A model generated the notes under the pieces. That model was not told where the DNA came from and did not search any database. It saw only the letters and a list, made by a program, of their open reading frames with translations. Shown one piece after another: positions 12,515-22,848 of a stretch of 64,000 nt of DNA. Both the position numbers and the translations under genes were made by a program. How positions within the stretch are numbered: position 1 is the stretch's first letter; each line of letters opens with the position of its first letter. Source of the stretch: Siphonodentalium dalli (Eukaryota > Mollusca > Scaphopoda > Gadilida > Siphonodentaliidae); the NCBI GenBank assembly GCA_032622095.1, contig CP136069.1, positions 50,330,760 to 50,394,759 on the forward strand, read 5' to 3'.

Positions 12515-12760
12515 AAGTTTACGCTCTTTATTGTTACTACACCAGGCGTATAGTCTAACGAGGAACGCTCTTTACTGTTGTCATACCAGATGTAGGCTGA
12601 CAAGAAACGCTCTTTATTGTTACCATATCATTTTCTAGACTGACAAGTAACGATCTTTATTACTACCATAGCATATATGTATACTAACAAGGAACGCTCT
12701 TTATTGCTACCACACCAGGTGTAGACTAACAGGAACGCTCTTTATTGCTACTCACACAAA
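12515..12760. repeat. ~43-bp minisatellite, six units
   Basis: The core AACGCTCTTTATTG recurs at about 12521, 12565, 12607, 12650, 12694 and 12735, so the period is 41-44 bp. Intervening sequence resembles CACACCAGGTGTAGACTAACA. Single copies of the same core appear elsewhere (8038 inverse, 29729, 37102). Confidence 0.75.
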
Positions 12761-13039
12761 TGATTCTGAATTATGTTCAAAGATACGTCAGCAATTTCCT
12801 ATCGCTTTGTGGACAATTATAATGTGTTTCCCGTTCAATCGGATTGTCATCTTTAGTATATTCGCCACATGCCCGTGACACAAAATTAGTGTAACACTAA
12901 GAGTTCATATATAGGTATAATCACACACCTTCTACATTCAAACAATTAGTGCCCGTAAGAATCAGTACAAATCACCATACGGTTTACACGAACCTCTAAT
13001 TTGTGACAGGGGCATGGTATGCACCGTCGATGTGGTGGT

Positions 13040-13291
13040 TGTTGGAGATCCCCGGTGACTCAGTTGGTAAAGATAACGAGGTATTATAGGCCACCAACAT
13101 AAGCCATCCAACGATGGGGAGACACATTGATTCAAGTTTGTCAGGTACTTTCCGGGGTTGCTGATTTATACTTGCCGTGCATGGCGTGATTTCTGAGTGA
13201 CATTGACCCTCTGCATGTGTGCTCTTTCCTCCAACCATCAACTGACACGTCGTGGTGTGACATATACCAGCTCAAATAAACCAACAAAAAA
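13040..13291 (+). mobile_element. tRNA-type SINE
   Basis: The 5' end carries a Pol III A-box-like GACTCAGTTGGTAAAG near 13056, followed by about 200 bp of conserved-looking body (GGTACTTTCCGGGGTTG, CTTTCCTCCAACCATCAA, ACACGTCGTGGTGTGAC) and a tail AAATAAACCAACAAAAAAA. This order (Pol III head, body, A-rich tail) fits a SINE. The B box is not clear, so the exact family is open. Confidence 0.5.
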
Positions 13292-13649
13292 AGCCAAGCC
13301 GTCGTCATGGTGGGGCGACATCTGGTCCTACAATTGATTTTAACGGCTCACATGTTCCGGAAGCAAGCATTCTCGTTAGTGAGTTTCTGCGTGGCATCAT
13401 GTGGCCAAGTCCATACATCAAGGCGTTCGCTAACTTCGTTTGTCTCAGCACTAACAACGCTTTTAAGGAAAATCCCAACAGAATCAACTTCCACACGTGT
13501 TTGACAGGATTTTCGGCTCGCTACATTTGCCGGTATCCCTTGAGTTAAGGCGATATCAATTCTTCGATATCCCGCAGCCGGTATTCCCACAACGAGGAAC
13601 AACAATCAGGAAATTCTCCCATGTTTGACATTGACTTTGGCTGTCGTCC

Positions 13650-14100
13650 AAGCCTTGAAATAGTGTGTCTGTCGTTTGAATAATGAGATCCCCGGAGGGT
13701 GAGTTTAGTGACGCTATCCCACACGGTGGGCTAGCGTCACTAAATTCAACAAATGGGAACCTCATTTTGCTGAGGCCTCAACTGCTATTGGAAACCTAGA
13801 TCAGATTGAAGTTGGTGAAGTTCACCCATTATAGTCACCTCAATAATGCACTTTATCTTCTGCAAATTAGTGGGTATACAACATATAAAAACTGAACAGA
13901 AGGTAAAAAGTAACTAATTTTTTTTAATTTGATACTATATATACTTCCCAGAAGATGAGGCCCAAGCCAAATGAGGTACCCAGAGAGTGAATTTAGTGAC
14001 GCTAGCCCGCTGTCCGGGGTAGCATAACTAAATTCACGCTCTGGTGACCTCACTCTGCAAATGACAGACACACTATCTGAAGGTTTGCTGACATGTTGGA
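13650..14100. mobile_element. Foldback element with paired GAATTTAGTGACGCTAGCCC hairpins
   Basis: Outer inverted ends TTGAAATAGTGTGTCTGTC and GACAGACACACTATCTGAAG enclose two hairpins (about 13683-13772 and 13968-14058). Each hairpin has arms of GAGGTNCCCAGAGNGTGAAT type and a loop near GCTAGCCCGC. The related element at 31449-31706 has the same ends and two tightly packed hairpins. Confidence 0.65.
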
Positions 14101-14350
14101 CATCATCCTTGGGATATTTGTTCCGTTTTAGCAATATAATATTAGATGGTGCAACGAACTGGTTTGTCAACAGGCAATGTGGTAATTGTATTATATCTTT
14201 CGTCCTGATAAAATGTCGGGTTTAGCTTCGGGCGTCGCGTGCCGTGTGGGGAATTTCAGTTAAGGGTCTGTCTACCAGGAATCACATATCCGGCTCAGTT
14301 CGAAATTATCAATAGTGTATCAGCTCGTATTAACCCTTTCTAAACTAAAT

Positions 14351-15102
14351 ATTATTATCCATCTGTTACAGTAATGCCCTAAATAATCGACTCCATAACC
14401 ACATTAGAATTATGGGTAACTGTTCAGGATTTAGTCGGAAATATGGCTTGTTGCCATTCATCGGAAAGCTCTCACTGAGAGCTTTCCGATGAATGGCAAC
14501 AAGCCATAAATCCTGAAAAGTTACCCATAATTATGCTGTGGTTAAGGAGTCGATTATTTAGGGCATTACTATAACTAACACTATTTCTGATTGGACAAAA
14601 GTCGTTACATGATAATCCGGGAAAAAGTCATATTGGACTCCCGAAAGTCATATTGGACTCAATCGAGTCCAATGTGACTTTTTTGTCGGGACTCCGTGAC
14701 GTCACGAAAAAACTCTACTTGTCAATTGAATCGGTGAAATTGTGATGCGCGCGCAATACTCTGCGTGGTGGGTTTAGCTATTTTAGCAGACGTTTCACTT
14801 CCGGTTGAGTTTGTTTTTCACTTCCGTGTTTAGTATTCCCAATAATGCTTTCTGATGATCAAATACATGCTTTTATAGGGAATAAAGTGCCGACAAATAC
14901 CAAAAAGATCCACAAAAGTTTTATTCCCAAAATTTGGGTAAACATACAGGATAATAAAAATGTCATTATACAATGTTGTGTACAGTGTGTGTTTTTCTTG
15001 TACACGTCCAGGTTGTGGTGAAAAGTCATATTGTACTCGACACGCCCTGGACTCTTACAAGAAAAACACATACTGTACACAACATTGTATAATAACTTTA
15101 TT
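14351..15102. mobile_element. Insert element X, copy 1
   Basis: Ends ATTATTATCCATC and (inverse) TTATTATACAATGTTG. The body contains CGTGACGTCACGAAAAA, GATGCGCGCGCAATA and CGACAAATACCAAAAAG, and near its right end a hairpin with TGTTTTTCTTGTAC arms. The whole body reappears inverted at about 15575-16150. No coding frame. Confidence 0.6.
14369..14572. mobile_element. TA-flanked foldback MITE, mariner-like
   Basis: CAGTAATGCCCTAAATAATC at the left and its inverse at the right, flanked by TA on both sides. The ~200 bp is one long hairpin with arms through GGATTTAGTCGGAAATATGG and GGAAAGCTCTCA. Nested in element X copy 1, so it is younger than that insertion. Confidence 0.75.
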
Positions 15103-15419
15103 CTCATTGACGCGTAGTTTCCATCGGAAATGTTCAGATAATATGTACAACGTTGTTGAACTTATTATCTGAAAAATCCCATCAATTCTTATGTACTTCT
15201 ATTATATTTTCGTCTGTTTTCCATCTGCTCATATTTTCTGAACACTCCACGAAATGAATATAATACCATCCCTATGTATACATTTATAACTGAATGGGTG
15301 AGTCCACCAAGTATATATATAGGGTTAATCTGTCCTGCAATGGCGAAGCTATAACTTCCTTCTTCGTTTTCTTCCATCTTATAGACTGACTATTATACGT
15401 AAAGGGATCAAGTTATAAA

Positions 15420-15530
15420 CCAAGTCTTCTCGGTCACACAATCTTGGGATATCGGCTGGGATGATGCATCGGCTGGGATTATGTATCATCCCAACCGATA
15501 TCCCAAGCTGTTGTGACCGAGAAGACTTGA
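15420..15530. repeat. Long hairpin
   Basis: CAAGTCTTCTCGGTCACA and CTTGGGATATCGGCTGGGAT on the left are mirrored by ATCCCAACCGATATCCCAAG and TGTGACCGAGAAGACTTG on the right. It lies between the two composite F4 elements. Possibly a separate foldback element. Confidence 0.7.
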
Positions 15531-15553
15531 TCTGGGATAAAGTATAGGATTCT

Positions 15554-16375
15554 TTAACCCGCTAGATACTATAAAATTATTATACAATGTTGTGTACAGT
15601 ATGTGTTTTTCTTGTACGAGTCCAGGTTGTGGTGAAAAGTCATATTGGACGAGACACGCCAGTGTCGAGTCAAATATGACTTTTCACCACAACCTGGACG
15701 AGTACAAGAAAAACTCATACTGTATATACACAACATTGTATAATGACATTTTTATTATCCATCTGTATGTTTATCCAAATTTTGGAAATAAAAGTTTTGT
15801 GGTTATTTTGGGTATTTGTCGGCACTTAATTCTCTATAAAAGCCTGTACCGTATATTGATCATCAGAAAGCATGATTTGGAAAAGTAAACACGGAAGTGA
15901 GAAAAAACTCAATCCGGAAGTGAAACGTCTGCTAAAATCCATCAATGTTGCGCGCGCATCACAATTCCACCGATTCATTTCGCAATAGAGTTAATTCGTG
16001 ACGTCACGGAGTCCAATATGAAAAGACATATTGTACAGTCGGGAGTCCAATATGACGTTCGGGGGTCCAATATGACTTTTTCCGGGACTATCACGTGGCG
16101 GCTTTTTCCCAATCGGAAATGGTGTTAGTTAAGGGATGGATAATAATAAAGTATCATTGCTGCGTAGTTATCAAGTAGAAAATATTTAGATAATAAGTTC
16201 AACTAACATTGAACATATTATCTGAACATTTCCCTCAAGTGGCTCCTTCTGCACTTTTATTTATGTGTCGTGTGCTTTTATTACATTAACATCCCTTAAA
16301 ATGAGTAATAGATCATTCCAATGCATAGTATTATAACTGAGTGGGAGAATCCATTTGGTATATAGAAAGGATTTA
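15554..16375. mobile_element. Composite F4 MITE with element X, copy 2
   Basis: TTAACCCGCTAGATACTATA (decayed F4 end) is followed at about 15575-16150 by element X in the opposite orientation to copy 1, then by GTATCATTGCTGCGTAG, the F4 hairpin (TTTAGATAATAAGTTCAAC near 16190) and a worn right end near 16375. A ~150-bp near-perfect hairpin (15590-15745) marks one end of X. Confidence 0.6.
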
Positions 16376-16847
16376 CGTGCGCACATTGTTGCCCATGGGA
16401 CGGTCATTAGCCTCGGGTCCCGGTCCGACGTTATGACTGACATAGTGTACATATAAATGTCATCCCTATATCGTCAATAAACTATATGAGTGGAGGTAAA
16501 TATGCGAAATTCGTCCAGTATACGTGTTTAAAGGTACTCAATCCGATCAGACGGTCCCCATACCATCAAGATACAACAACGACAACAACATTTCTTCAAA
16601 ATACGCTTTAGTTATCACAATCGATCTATTGCAACAAAATAATGCTAACCACTGTCAACTATGGTATAAAAATTCCCAAAACTTGTTAATTATAAATATT
16701 TTGTTCAACACAATATGGCCGTATATATCAGTAAATTATCACGAAATTTGACCGTATTACCTCTTGGTTTTAGAGTTATCCATCTTCATCCGCAATTTTG
16801 TCCGAGACCCTCCGTTTGACCACGTGTTTCTGTGCCACATATTATAA

Positions 16848-16991
16848 GTTAATGTGGTTGATTGACGGTAACATGGTGTGACATTGACGGCTTGGAGCCT
16901 ATGTTCAACCTCGTCGCGCTAGCGACGAGGTTGAACATAGGCTCCAAGCCGTCAATGTCACACCATGTTACCGTCAATCAACCACAATAAC
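16848..16991. repeat. 144-bp near-perfect palindrome
   Basis: Arms of about 70 bp run from GTGGTTGATTGACGGTAACA to CCTCGTCGC, then a 4-base loop GCTA, then the exact inverse. Only one or two mismatches lie near the outer edge. It sits at the left edge of the Crypton insert, i.e. beyond the 3' end of the minus-strand recombinase remnant. Possibly an element end structure or a separate foldback insertion. Confidence 0.85.
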
Positions 16992-17136
16992 GTATATGTT
17001 CCATTGACAGCCCTTTAATTTTGTGGTGACAGCTGAATCAGTTTCATACTGGAACCGATGCGTCATATTATATAGCATGCTCATGTTTACGCTATAAACC
17101 CGTTGCGCCCCCCCAGTGAATGACGTCACGAAAAAA

Positions 17137-19349
17137 TCAATGATGTAGTTTTATAAATAGAACAAGAAAATCACAGGAAGTTTTGAATGATCGTAGCACA
17201 ATTTGTAAGTGGATTTCTCTTGATTTCTCATCAATTATGCCGAAGTGAATGCCGAAGTGAATGTTGTGAATGGTACATCCACTAAACATTGGAGCTCCCA
17301 TGTAATGGCCAGTGCTGTCGAGGGACATTTGGACGTTTTCACTTTTCAATGGATAGGCCTACTTTGTCCAAAACACCACCGCCATTTCCTGCAAATTTTT
17401 CAATTTGTTGTTTTGTTGTTGAACATTTGTGCTGTATTTGCCGAGTTATTTGGGTTCCCGACATTACTGGTCGAACTTGAGGAATGTTCATGTCATCATG
17501 AGGCGGACACGCAGATCTCGGATTTACGGGCGGATTGTATGGCACAAGTGAGTCACGTGAAACACTACCACCGATGGCCTCACCCATCACCATTTTCTCC
17601 CTTTCAGAAACTCGTTTATACACAGAGAGGGACGAGACTGAATTATGCCCTGTTACAGCCATTATTTGTGATGGGCTGAAATTTACCCTTTCCAGAATTG
17701 TAACTCCTGTAACACGGATACTATGATTGGTGTAACGTTTGGATATGAGGATTTTTTCGATCAGATTTGGCATGAAAAGACGGAGTTTATCACGCGGGCA
17801 TGTGACCAGAAAAAGTCTCTTTGTCGCCACCTCGGTGATTTTTTGTCAATTCGTCCTTTTTTTTAAGGACATATTTTCTGCCATCAGGATATTGGTGTAT
17901 GGAAAATGAATCTTTGGTCATGAGTTTCATGTTTTCGTTTGCACGACGACAAAAGTATAATCTGTATGGGAGGCCCTTTTCACATTTATTATTATTTGCG
18001 CTTAAGCGCAAATATTTGCGCTTAAGCGCAAATATGTGTCTATCAATTTATTTGCGCTTAAACGCAAATCATTTGCGCTTAAGCGCAAATACCTAACACT
18101 CCCTTACTTCTCTCTGATTGTGAATGATTGAGTCCATCTCATAGTAAATTATGATGGGCCCATAGTAATAGCCCCATACAGACTCGAAGTTGAAGAAAAA
18201 ACATATTTCCATATGCATATCAGCATCTCTGTCCCTGGTGTCCCAGGAATTGGTGTCTCACTCCCAGAGCTCTAGTATAATTTATTAAAGGGATATCTCC
18301 TGCACAGATATATACCATTTCCATGGCCATAAATAGGGAATTAGGGGTTACCGGGGGCTTGCTTCCTTCATATGGTGTACTTATTGACTTGAAATAGGGG
18401 GGGGGGACACTATTTTCATATTATCAGCATCCCTGTCCCCAAGAAATTGTGTCTCCATCACAGAGATCAAGTATATTTTATAAATGAGACATATCCTGCA
18501 CAGATCTATACCATTTCCATGTCATAAAAGGGATCTAGGAATTACTGGGGGATTGCTTCCCTCATATGGTGGGCCTATATAGACTTGAGTGTTTAGACCT
18601 GTGCCATTTAAAATTAATTCAGGGGGGAATCAATGAATATTAATTTTTATTTGCGCTTAAGCGCAAATATGATCTATTTGCGCTTAAGCGCAAATGATTT
18701 ACGCTTAAGCGCAAATGATAGAGGTTATTTGCACTTAAGCGCAAATATTTGCGCTTAAGCGTAAATAAATAATAAATGTGAAAAGGGCCTCCCATAAATC
18801 TGATGTTCATTTGCACTCGATTGAATAACCCGTATGGTGTTCTCGGTGATAAATACAGGCTGTTATATATTTGTTTCAAAAATTCAAATCATCATCTTCA
18901 ATTTGGTCATGGTGTGTGATATCCCCTTTCCCGTGTAGCTTTATTTCAGACATGGCCGTTTTGAAACACTCATTAGCTTCAGCAAACTCAGCATTGGTAA
19001 TGATGTCGATTTTTTTCATCTGTGGTGGAGACTTTAAATATCTATTCAAAGCATGTCTTATGTTTTCAAACGTGCTTGCCTTATACATCTCCCCCTTTTT
19101 CGAGCGAGCGTCCATGTAAAAATGACACAAGTGCTCATTCAACTTTACAGCATCAAACGTTTCGAAATTAGTGTCCTGCTTTTTTTCTTGCAAATACTCC
19201 CTTAGTGTTCTGGCAGCTACCGCATTTGAGCGCTTCATTTTGTCGTATTTTGTTACTAAATGCAGACGACGTAATTTATTTACATCACCTATCCAACAGA
19301 TGCGAATACTAACACCCCCAAGAGTGAGTAGAACCACCCAACTTGACAA
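17137..19349 (-). pseudogene. Crypton tyrosine recombinase (DUF3504-type), broken
   Basis: Family resemblance is to the animal Crypton/DUF3504 proteins (the group that gave rise to ZMYM2, QRICH1 and KCTD1-type domains). The N-terminal part (18876-19349) has FYMDARSKKGEMYKAST and a LNRYLKSPP segment. It ends in a stop inside a T run; one extra T would carry the frame into the next piece (18640-18879, with LYLSPRTPYGLFN). That piece is cut by the MITE at 17965-18796 and resumes at about 17958 with YFCRRANENMKLMTKDSF and DELTKNHRGGD. The C-terminal catalytic part (17339-17830) shows HSIR, VTGHNS and a candidate nucleophile in SVYKR. The stretch between the GGD motif and HSIR is much shorter than in the family, so an internal deletion is likely. 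A last piece near 17240-17349 (MFSGCTIHNIHFG) is in another frame. At least three frame breaks plus the insertion make it non-functional. Confidence 0.8.
17965..18796. mobile_element. MITE nested in the Crypton gene, with 20-bp palindromes
   Basis: Inverted ends TATGGGAGGCCCTTTTCACA and its inverse; flanked on both sides by AATCTG, a 6-bp duplication of the Crypton coding sequence. Just inside each end are palindromes ATTTGCGCTTAAGCGCAAAT: four near 17993-18090 and five near 18648-18775, several with one substitution. The centre contains a ~204-bp direct duplication (about 18190-18390 and 18400-18600) and a G run. Superfamily not assigned; a 6-bp duplication is uncommon. Confidence 0.75.
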
Positions 19350-19857
19350 ACGATGAAAACTACAATTTGGATTAATCCATTAAAGTCAGGGACCGCTTAG
19401 TATAAGAAAAAACGTTCATTTCTATAATCAATGATTTTATAGTAAACCTATTACATAAAACAGATCGATCGCCGTCAATTGTTATCTGAATTGTCAAACA
19501 AATTATTTGCAACACGGTCTTACACGTTTACGTGCCGGTAACGTTATTCCCCCAGATGGAGCCTCTTGCTCTATGCAAATTAGATGACGTCACCCGCCAA
19601 CATAAGAACCTTCGCACGCGCGAAAGCCGTAAACATGGGATATGTTGCGCGAGCGTTAACCAATTGAATGCCGAGGATTTAGCTGGAAATGGAACATTAT
19701 TACACATCTCGAGAAATTACAAACTTCAAAAATCGATATCTGATCACTCTGAGCTTTGATGGGTGGGTTCCTCGACTCCAATCAAATATTTTTTACTCCC
19801 GAAGCCAAAGAAATAGTAATTTAGGAGCGTCTGATCGGATTGAGTACCTTTAAATGT

Positions 19858-20045
19858 GTATAGGAAATGTTCAGATAATAAGTTCCACAAATAGTTCGTC
19901 ACCAGCTAATATGAATCATTATGTTCTTCTATGGTATCTGTTGTTATGTCTCTCGTCTGAAATTCTGAATGTATTACACGAAAACACCTCAAAATCAATA
20001 ATTCACCATTCGAATGTAGACTTGTTTAAGTGGGAGAATCCATTT
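19858..20045 (+). mobile_element. Degenerate F4 fragment
   Basis: GGAAATGTTCAGATAATAAG at the left and GTGGGAGAATCCATTTT at the right are F4 landmarks, but the order and termini have decayed. Confidence 0.5.
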
Positions 20046-20169
20046 TTTATTTATATATATTTTTTTGTTGTTGCGAAACCTCAATTAGATCAATATCAGG
20101 GATAATGGGCATGCGTGCATGCATACCATTTGTGTATATATGCAGTACGTGCATGTGATGACTCTATTT

Positions 20170-20630
20170 GTGACCCGCCATATCAAATCCAGTCGTAAGT
20201 CGGGATTTGTTTTACCCTGTGCCAATGCATTCTCTTATATATGCGAGTCGACCATAGGTCGCCTCGCATATATAAGAGAATGCATTGGCCTAACAATGTT
20301 TTACAATTTTAATAATTTTTTCTTGTATTCTTTAACAATTTTATAATTTCACCCATACAGAGCCCCAGACAAACATGAGCAGACGACACTATTCTATATG
20401 CTTCTATATATGTGTGGGGCTCCCTGCAGGGTATTGGATGTTTTTTTTTATTTGATGTCCTAAAAATTGTAAGAAACATTTATTTAAAAAAAATGATAAA
20501 AAATTGTTAGACCAGTGCATTCTCTTATATATGCGAGGCGACCTATGGTCGACTCGCATATATAAGAGAATGCATTGGCACAGGGTAAAAAAAATCCCGA
20601 CTTACGACTGGATTTGATATGGCGGGTCAC
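20170..20630. mobile_element. MITE with GTGACCCGCC ends and hairpin module
   Basis: Left end GTGACCCGCCATATCAAATC and exact inverse at the right; ATTT on both sides is a 4-bp target duplication. The interior starts CCCTGTG and holds the 69-bp hairpin (20221-20289) and a second, slightly changed one (20511-20579), with a CACCCATACAGAGCCCC segment between them. It shares its interior with F1 and F2 but not its ends. A second copy lies at 62218-62676. Confidence 0.8.
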
Positions 20631-20639
20631 ATTTGCATA

Positions 20640-21827
20640 CAAAAATCGCTGGTATTCAGATCCAATTGGAATTACGTCTAGCAATAATTAGTAGATAAGT
20701 TCCAGTCTCCGCGATAAAAGAGAAAAATGAGATTCGTAGCCAAAGATAATTAGCACACAATTGGCCTCATGTAAGTCTGACATAAACATCGGCGATGCTG
20801 TACATAAATCTGCTATGTTCTCTTGTGTGATATATGTGTTTGGGGAATTGTAGTTTATGATTTCAAACTTGATGATTTTAGCTCATGTTTTCTACTTCTC
20901 TTTTGTTCCAGGATTGAATGACCTGACGGGATTAGTCTCAAAAGAAATGTAGCATGTAAGTATGGCCGGGTGGGATGGTCGAACTGTATTGCGCAGGTGA
21001 CTTCAGCCTTTGAATTGCATGATCATTTCGCGTCCTCTTATATATGGATGACTCGGGGGGGGGGGGGGGTGTGTCTGCAAAAAAATTCCTTACACAGGGA
21101 TGGGGTTGGGTGGGTGGGTGATATTTGTGTCATAGGTCGAGAAAAAATGGGGGGTTTTTTCCGGTGTTTGCTATTTGTTTCCTTTTGGCTCCTCTTTACC
21201 TAATTACAAACTAATTACACAATATGGTGATTTTTTTTATTGCGTTATGATCTATATAACACATATATGGCACACTAAATATACTAGATACAGTTGCCAG
21301 TGATCAGGTTGGCCTAAGAAAGTTGAAATGCTGGGTGACTATCATTCAAATTAATCATGTTAAAAAAAATTATATTGTGTTATGAATAAATAAATTAAAT
21401 AATCATAGTGATAGTGTGTCTGTGTCTGTATGGTATGGGATAGCTCATGATGGCAATATATAATACATGTATATGTGCACACGCTGATTTAGCTATGCTG
21501 TGGGTGGGGAAAAGTGATGCCGTTAAGAAAAAAGTTAGTTATTTTTATAAATACTCATTTTAGATCGAGGTAATATAAAATTATAAAAATGAGGTATAGA
21601 TATCTTACAATAGTCTCAAGTAATATATAGGCGTGGCTCTGCATCATGGTATGTGGTTGCTACCATATGTTTGCCAATATTAGAACATAGCTGGTATGAA
21701 ACAGATGCTATTCAGATTGTATATCGGACAACGTTCTACTGCATGACATGGGCCATAATTAAATTCCTACAGACGAGGCTCGGTGATGATGCGAATGTAT
21801 ATATCTGGTAGTAGTACCGTTCCCATC
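20640..21827. other. No gene recognised
   Basis: Non-repetitive A/T-rich sequence with a G run near 21056-21070, several short G-rich blocks (TGGGTGGGTGGGTG near 21107) and no supported frame or element end. Confidence 0.5.
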
Positions 21828-22213
21828 TTAACGACATATTGTGGACTTATTTAATTGAATAAAACTGATAAGTTAGTATCCAAATACTATCCACATTCAA
21901 TGAAATAATTTAGCAATGAACTAAGATTGTCGAAAATTCCAACAACATCGACTGTACCGTTGCAGATTGTACCATTTCACAGCGGTTGAACTACTCACAA
22001 ATGTAAATATTTACTAATTTATTCGTGTCACATTATTGGACATAAACATTATGGCAATGATTGTGCCAACAATATTCACCGTGTGTAATTAGTTTATAAC
22101 ATTTACGCTGTTTTCTGACTTTGGAGATAAAATTAGGGAAAATAATTTATTTTGGCATAATTATTTGTTATTCCGTTCGAAACACCTGATCGGAGTGTTT
22201 CACATCACTTTAA
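21828..22213 (-). mobile_element. F8 element, TTAA-flanked (GTGATGTGAAACACTCC end)
   Basis: Bounded by TTAA on both sides. Read on the minus strand it begins TTAAAGTGATGTGAAACACT and ends CACAATATGTCGTTAA. The two ends are not obvious inverted repeats. Related copies at 22849-23231 and 51674-52048 have the same two ends beside TTAA, which supports the boundaries. Confidence 0.6.
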
Positions 22214-22235
22214 GAAATACAATCGGTCACCTATA

Positions 22236-22494
22236 TTAATTACTCATTGGTCAGTAGTTATCCCTTATGAAATGTTCTATAATAAGTTCAAAATGTCGTT
22301 TGGTGAACTTATTATTTTTATATGAACATTTCCCACCAATTAATATATATCTTCTGCGCTTGTATTATCATCTGTCTGTCTACCTCTCTGTCGTCTGCTT
22401 ATGTTACCTGAGCCTCCAAATGAATAATAAACTATTCCAATGTATACTTTTATAACTGATGGGAGAATCCATTTAGTATATAGAGAGGGTTATA
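22236..22494 (-). mobile_element. F4 MITE, worn
   Basis: ATTACTCATTGGTCAGTAG, a hairpin GAAATGTTCTATAATAAGTT / AACTTATTATTTTTATATG, then TTTATAACTGATGGGAGAAT and TAGAGAGGGTTA. Reverse orientation relative to 9851. Confidence 0.65.
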
Positions 22495-22848
22495 AGACAC
22501 TTCATGTATAGACAGGCATATATGTTATTGGCCAATGTTCGTAAATAAAACGGAATTTATAATTATATATAGACAACAATGTATACGTATGCGTACGCAT
22601 AATTAGCATTACGTAAGTATTTCTGTGTTGGAAACGTTCAGAAAATGTTGGTTTGAGTTGCGTGAAAGCTTCAGATGTTATCGCGCGGAACAGGCGAGAT
22701 AACTCTATCTGAACAAATAATTTCTCGAGACTGATTGCTATCAGAGTTACTCTTCTTATTCTGCTACATTATTCATCACAATTTCGAACAGTAAACTTTG
22801 TTCGTATCTGAATTCTGTTTGTCCTGAGAAAAAAAAGGACGATTTTTT

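Larger units (their letters stand above)
14330..15328. mobile_element. Composite F4 MITE with nested insert
   Basis: Begins TTAACCCTTTCTAAACTAAA and ends TATATATATAGGGTTAA, both F4 termini. After about 20 bp it is interrupted at about 14351-15102 by a long-inverted-repeat element and resumes with CTCATTGACGCGTAGTTTCC and the F4 hairpin near 15130-15175. A TA-flanked foldback (14369-14572) sits within the insert. Confidence 0.7.
16846..19700 (-). mobile_element. Crypton (tyrosine-recombinase transposon) insertion
   Basis: The intact F5 copies read CACATATTATTACA across this point. Here the left junction reads CACATATTAT then AAGTTAATG, and the right junction reads GGAAC then ATTATTACACATC. 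ATTAT is therefore repeated on both sides, a 5-bp direct repeat. Cryptons move by tyrosine recombination and leave only short identical junctions, without long terminal repeats, which fits. The insert includes a large palindrome at its left end, the recombinase remnant on the minus strand and a nested MITE. Confidence 0.75.
16528..19853 (+). mobile_element. F5 MITE carrying a Crypton insertion
   Basis: TTAAAGGTACTCAATCCGAT at the left and ATCGGATTGAGTACCTTTAA at the right are F5 termini. The outer parts (16528-16845 and 19701-19853) match the uninterrupted F5 copies at 30097-30573 and 57790-58238 base by base apart from scattered differences. The middle 2.85 kb is foreign and holds the Crypton pseudogene. 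Confidence 0.85.

Noticed and set aside
13348-13605. Minus-strand frame with a segment (LDVWTW) faintly like a ligand-gated channel extracellular domain
   Set aside because: The similarity is a few residues, no splice sites frame it convincingly and no neighbouring exons are seen.
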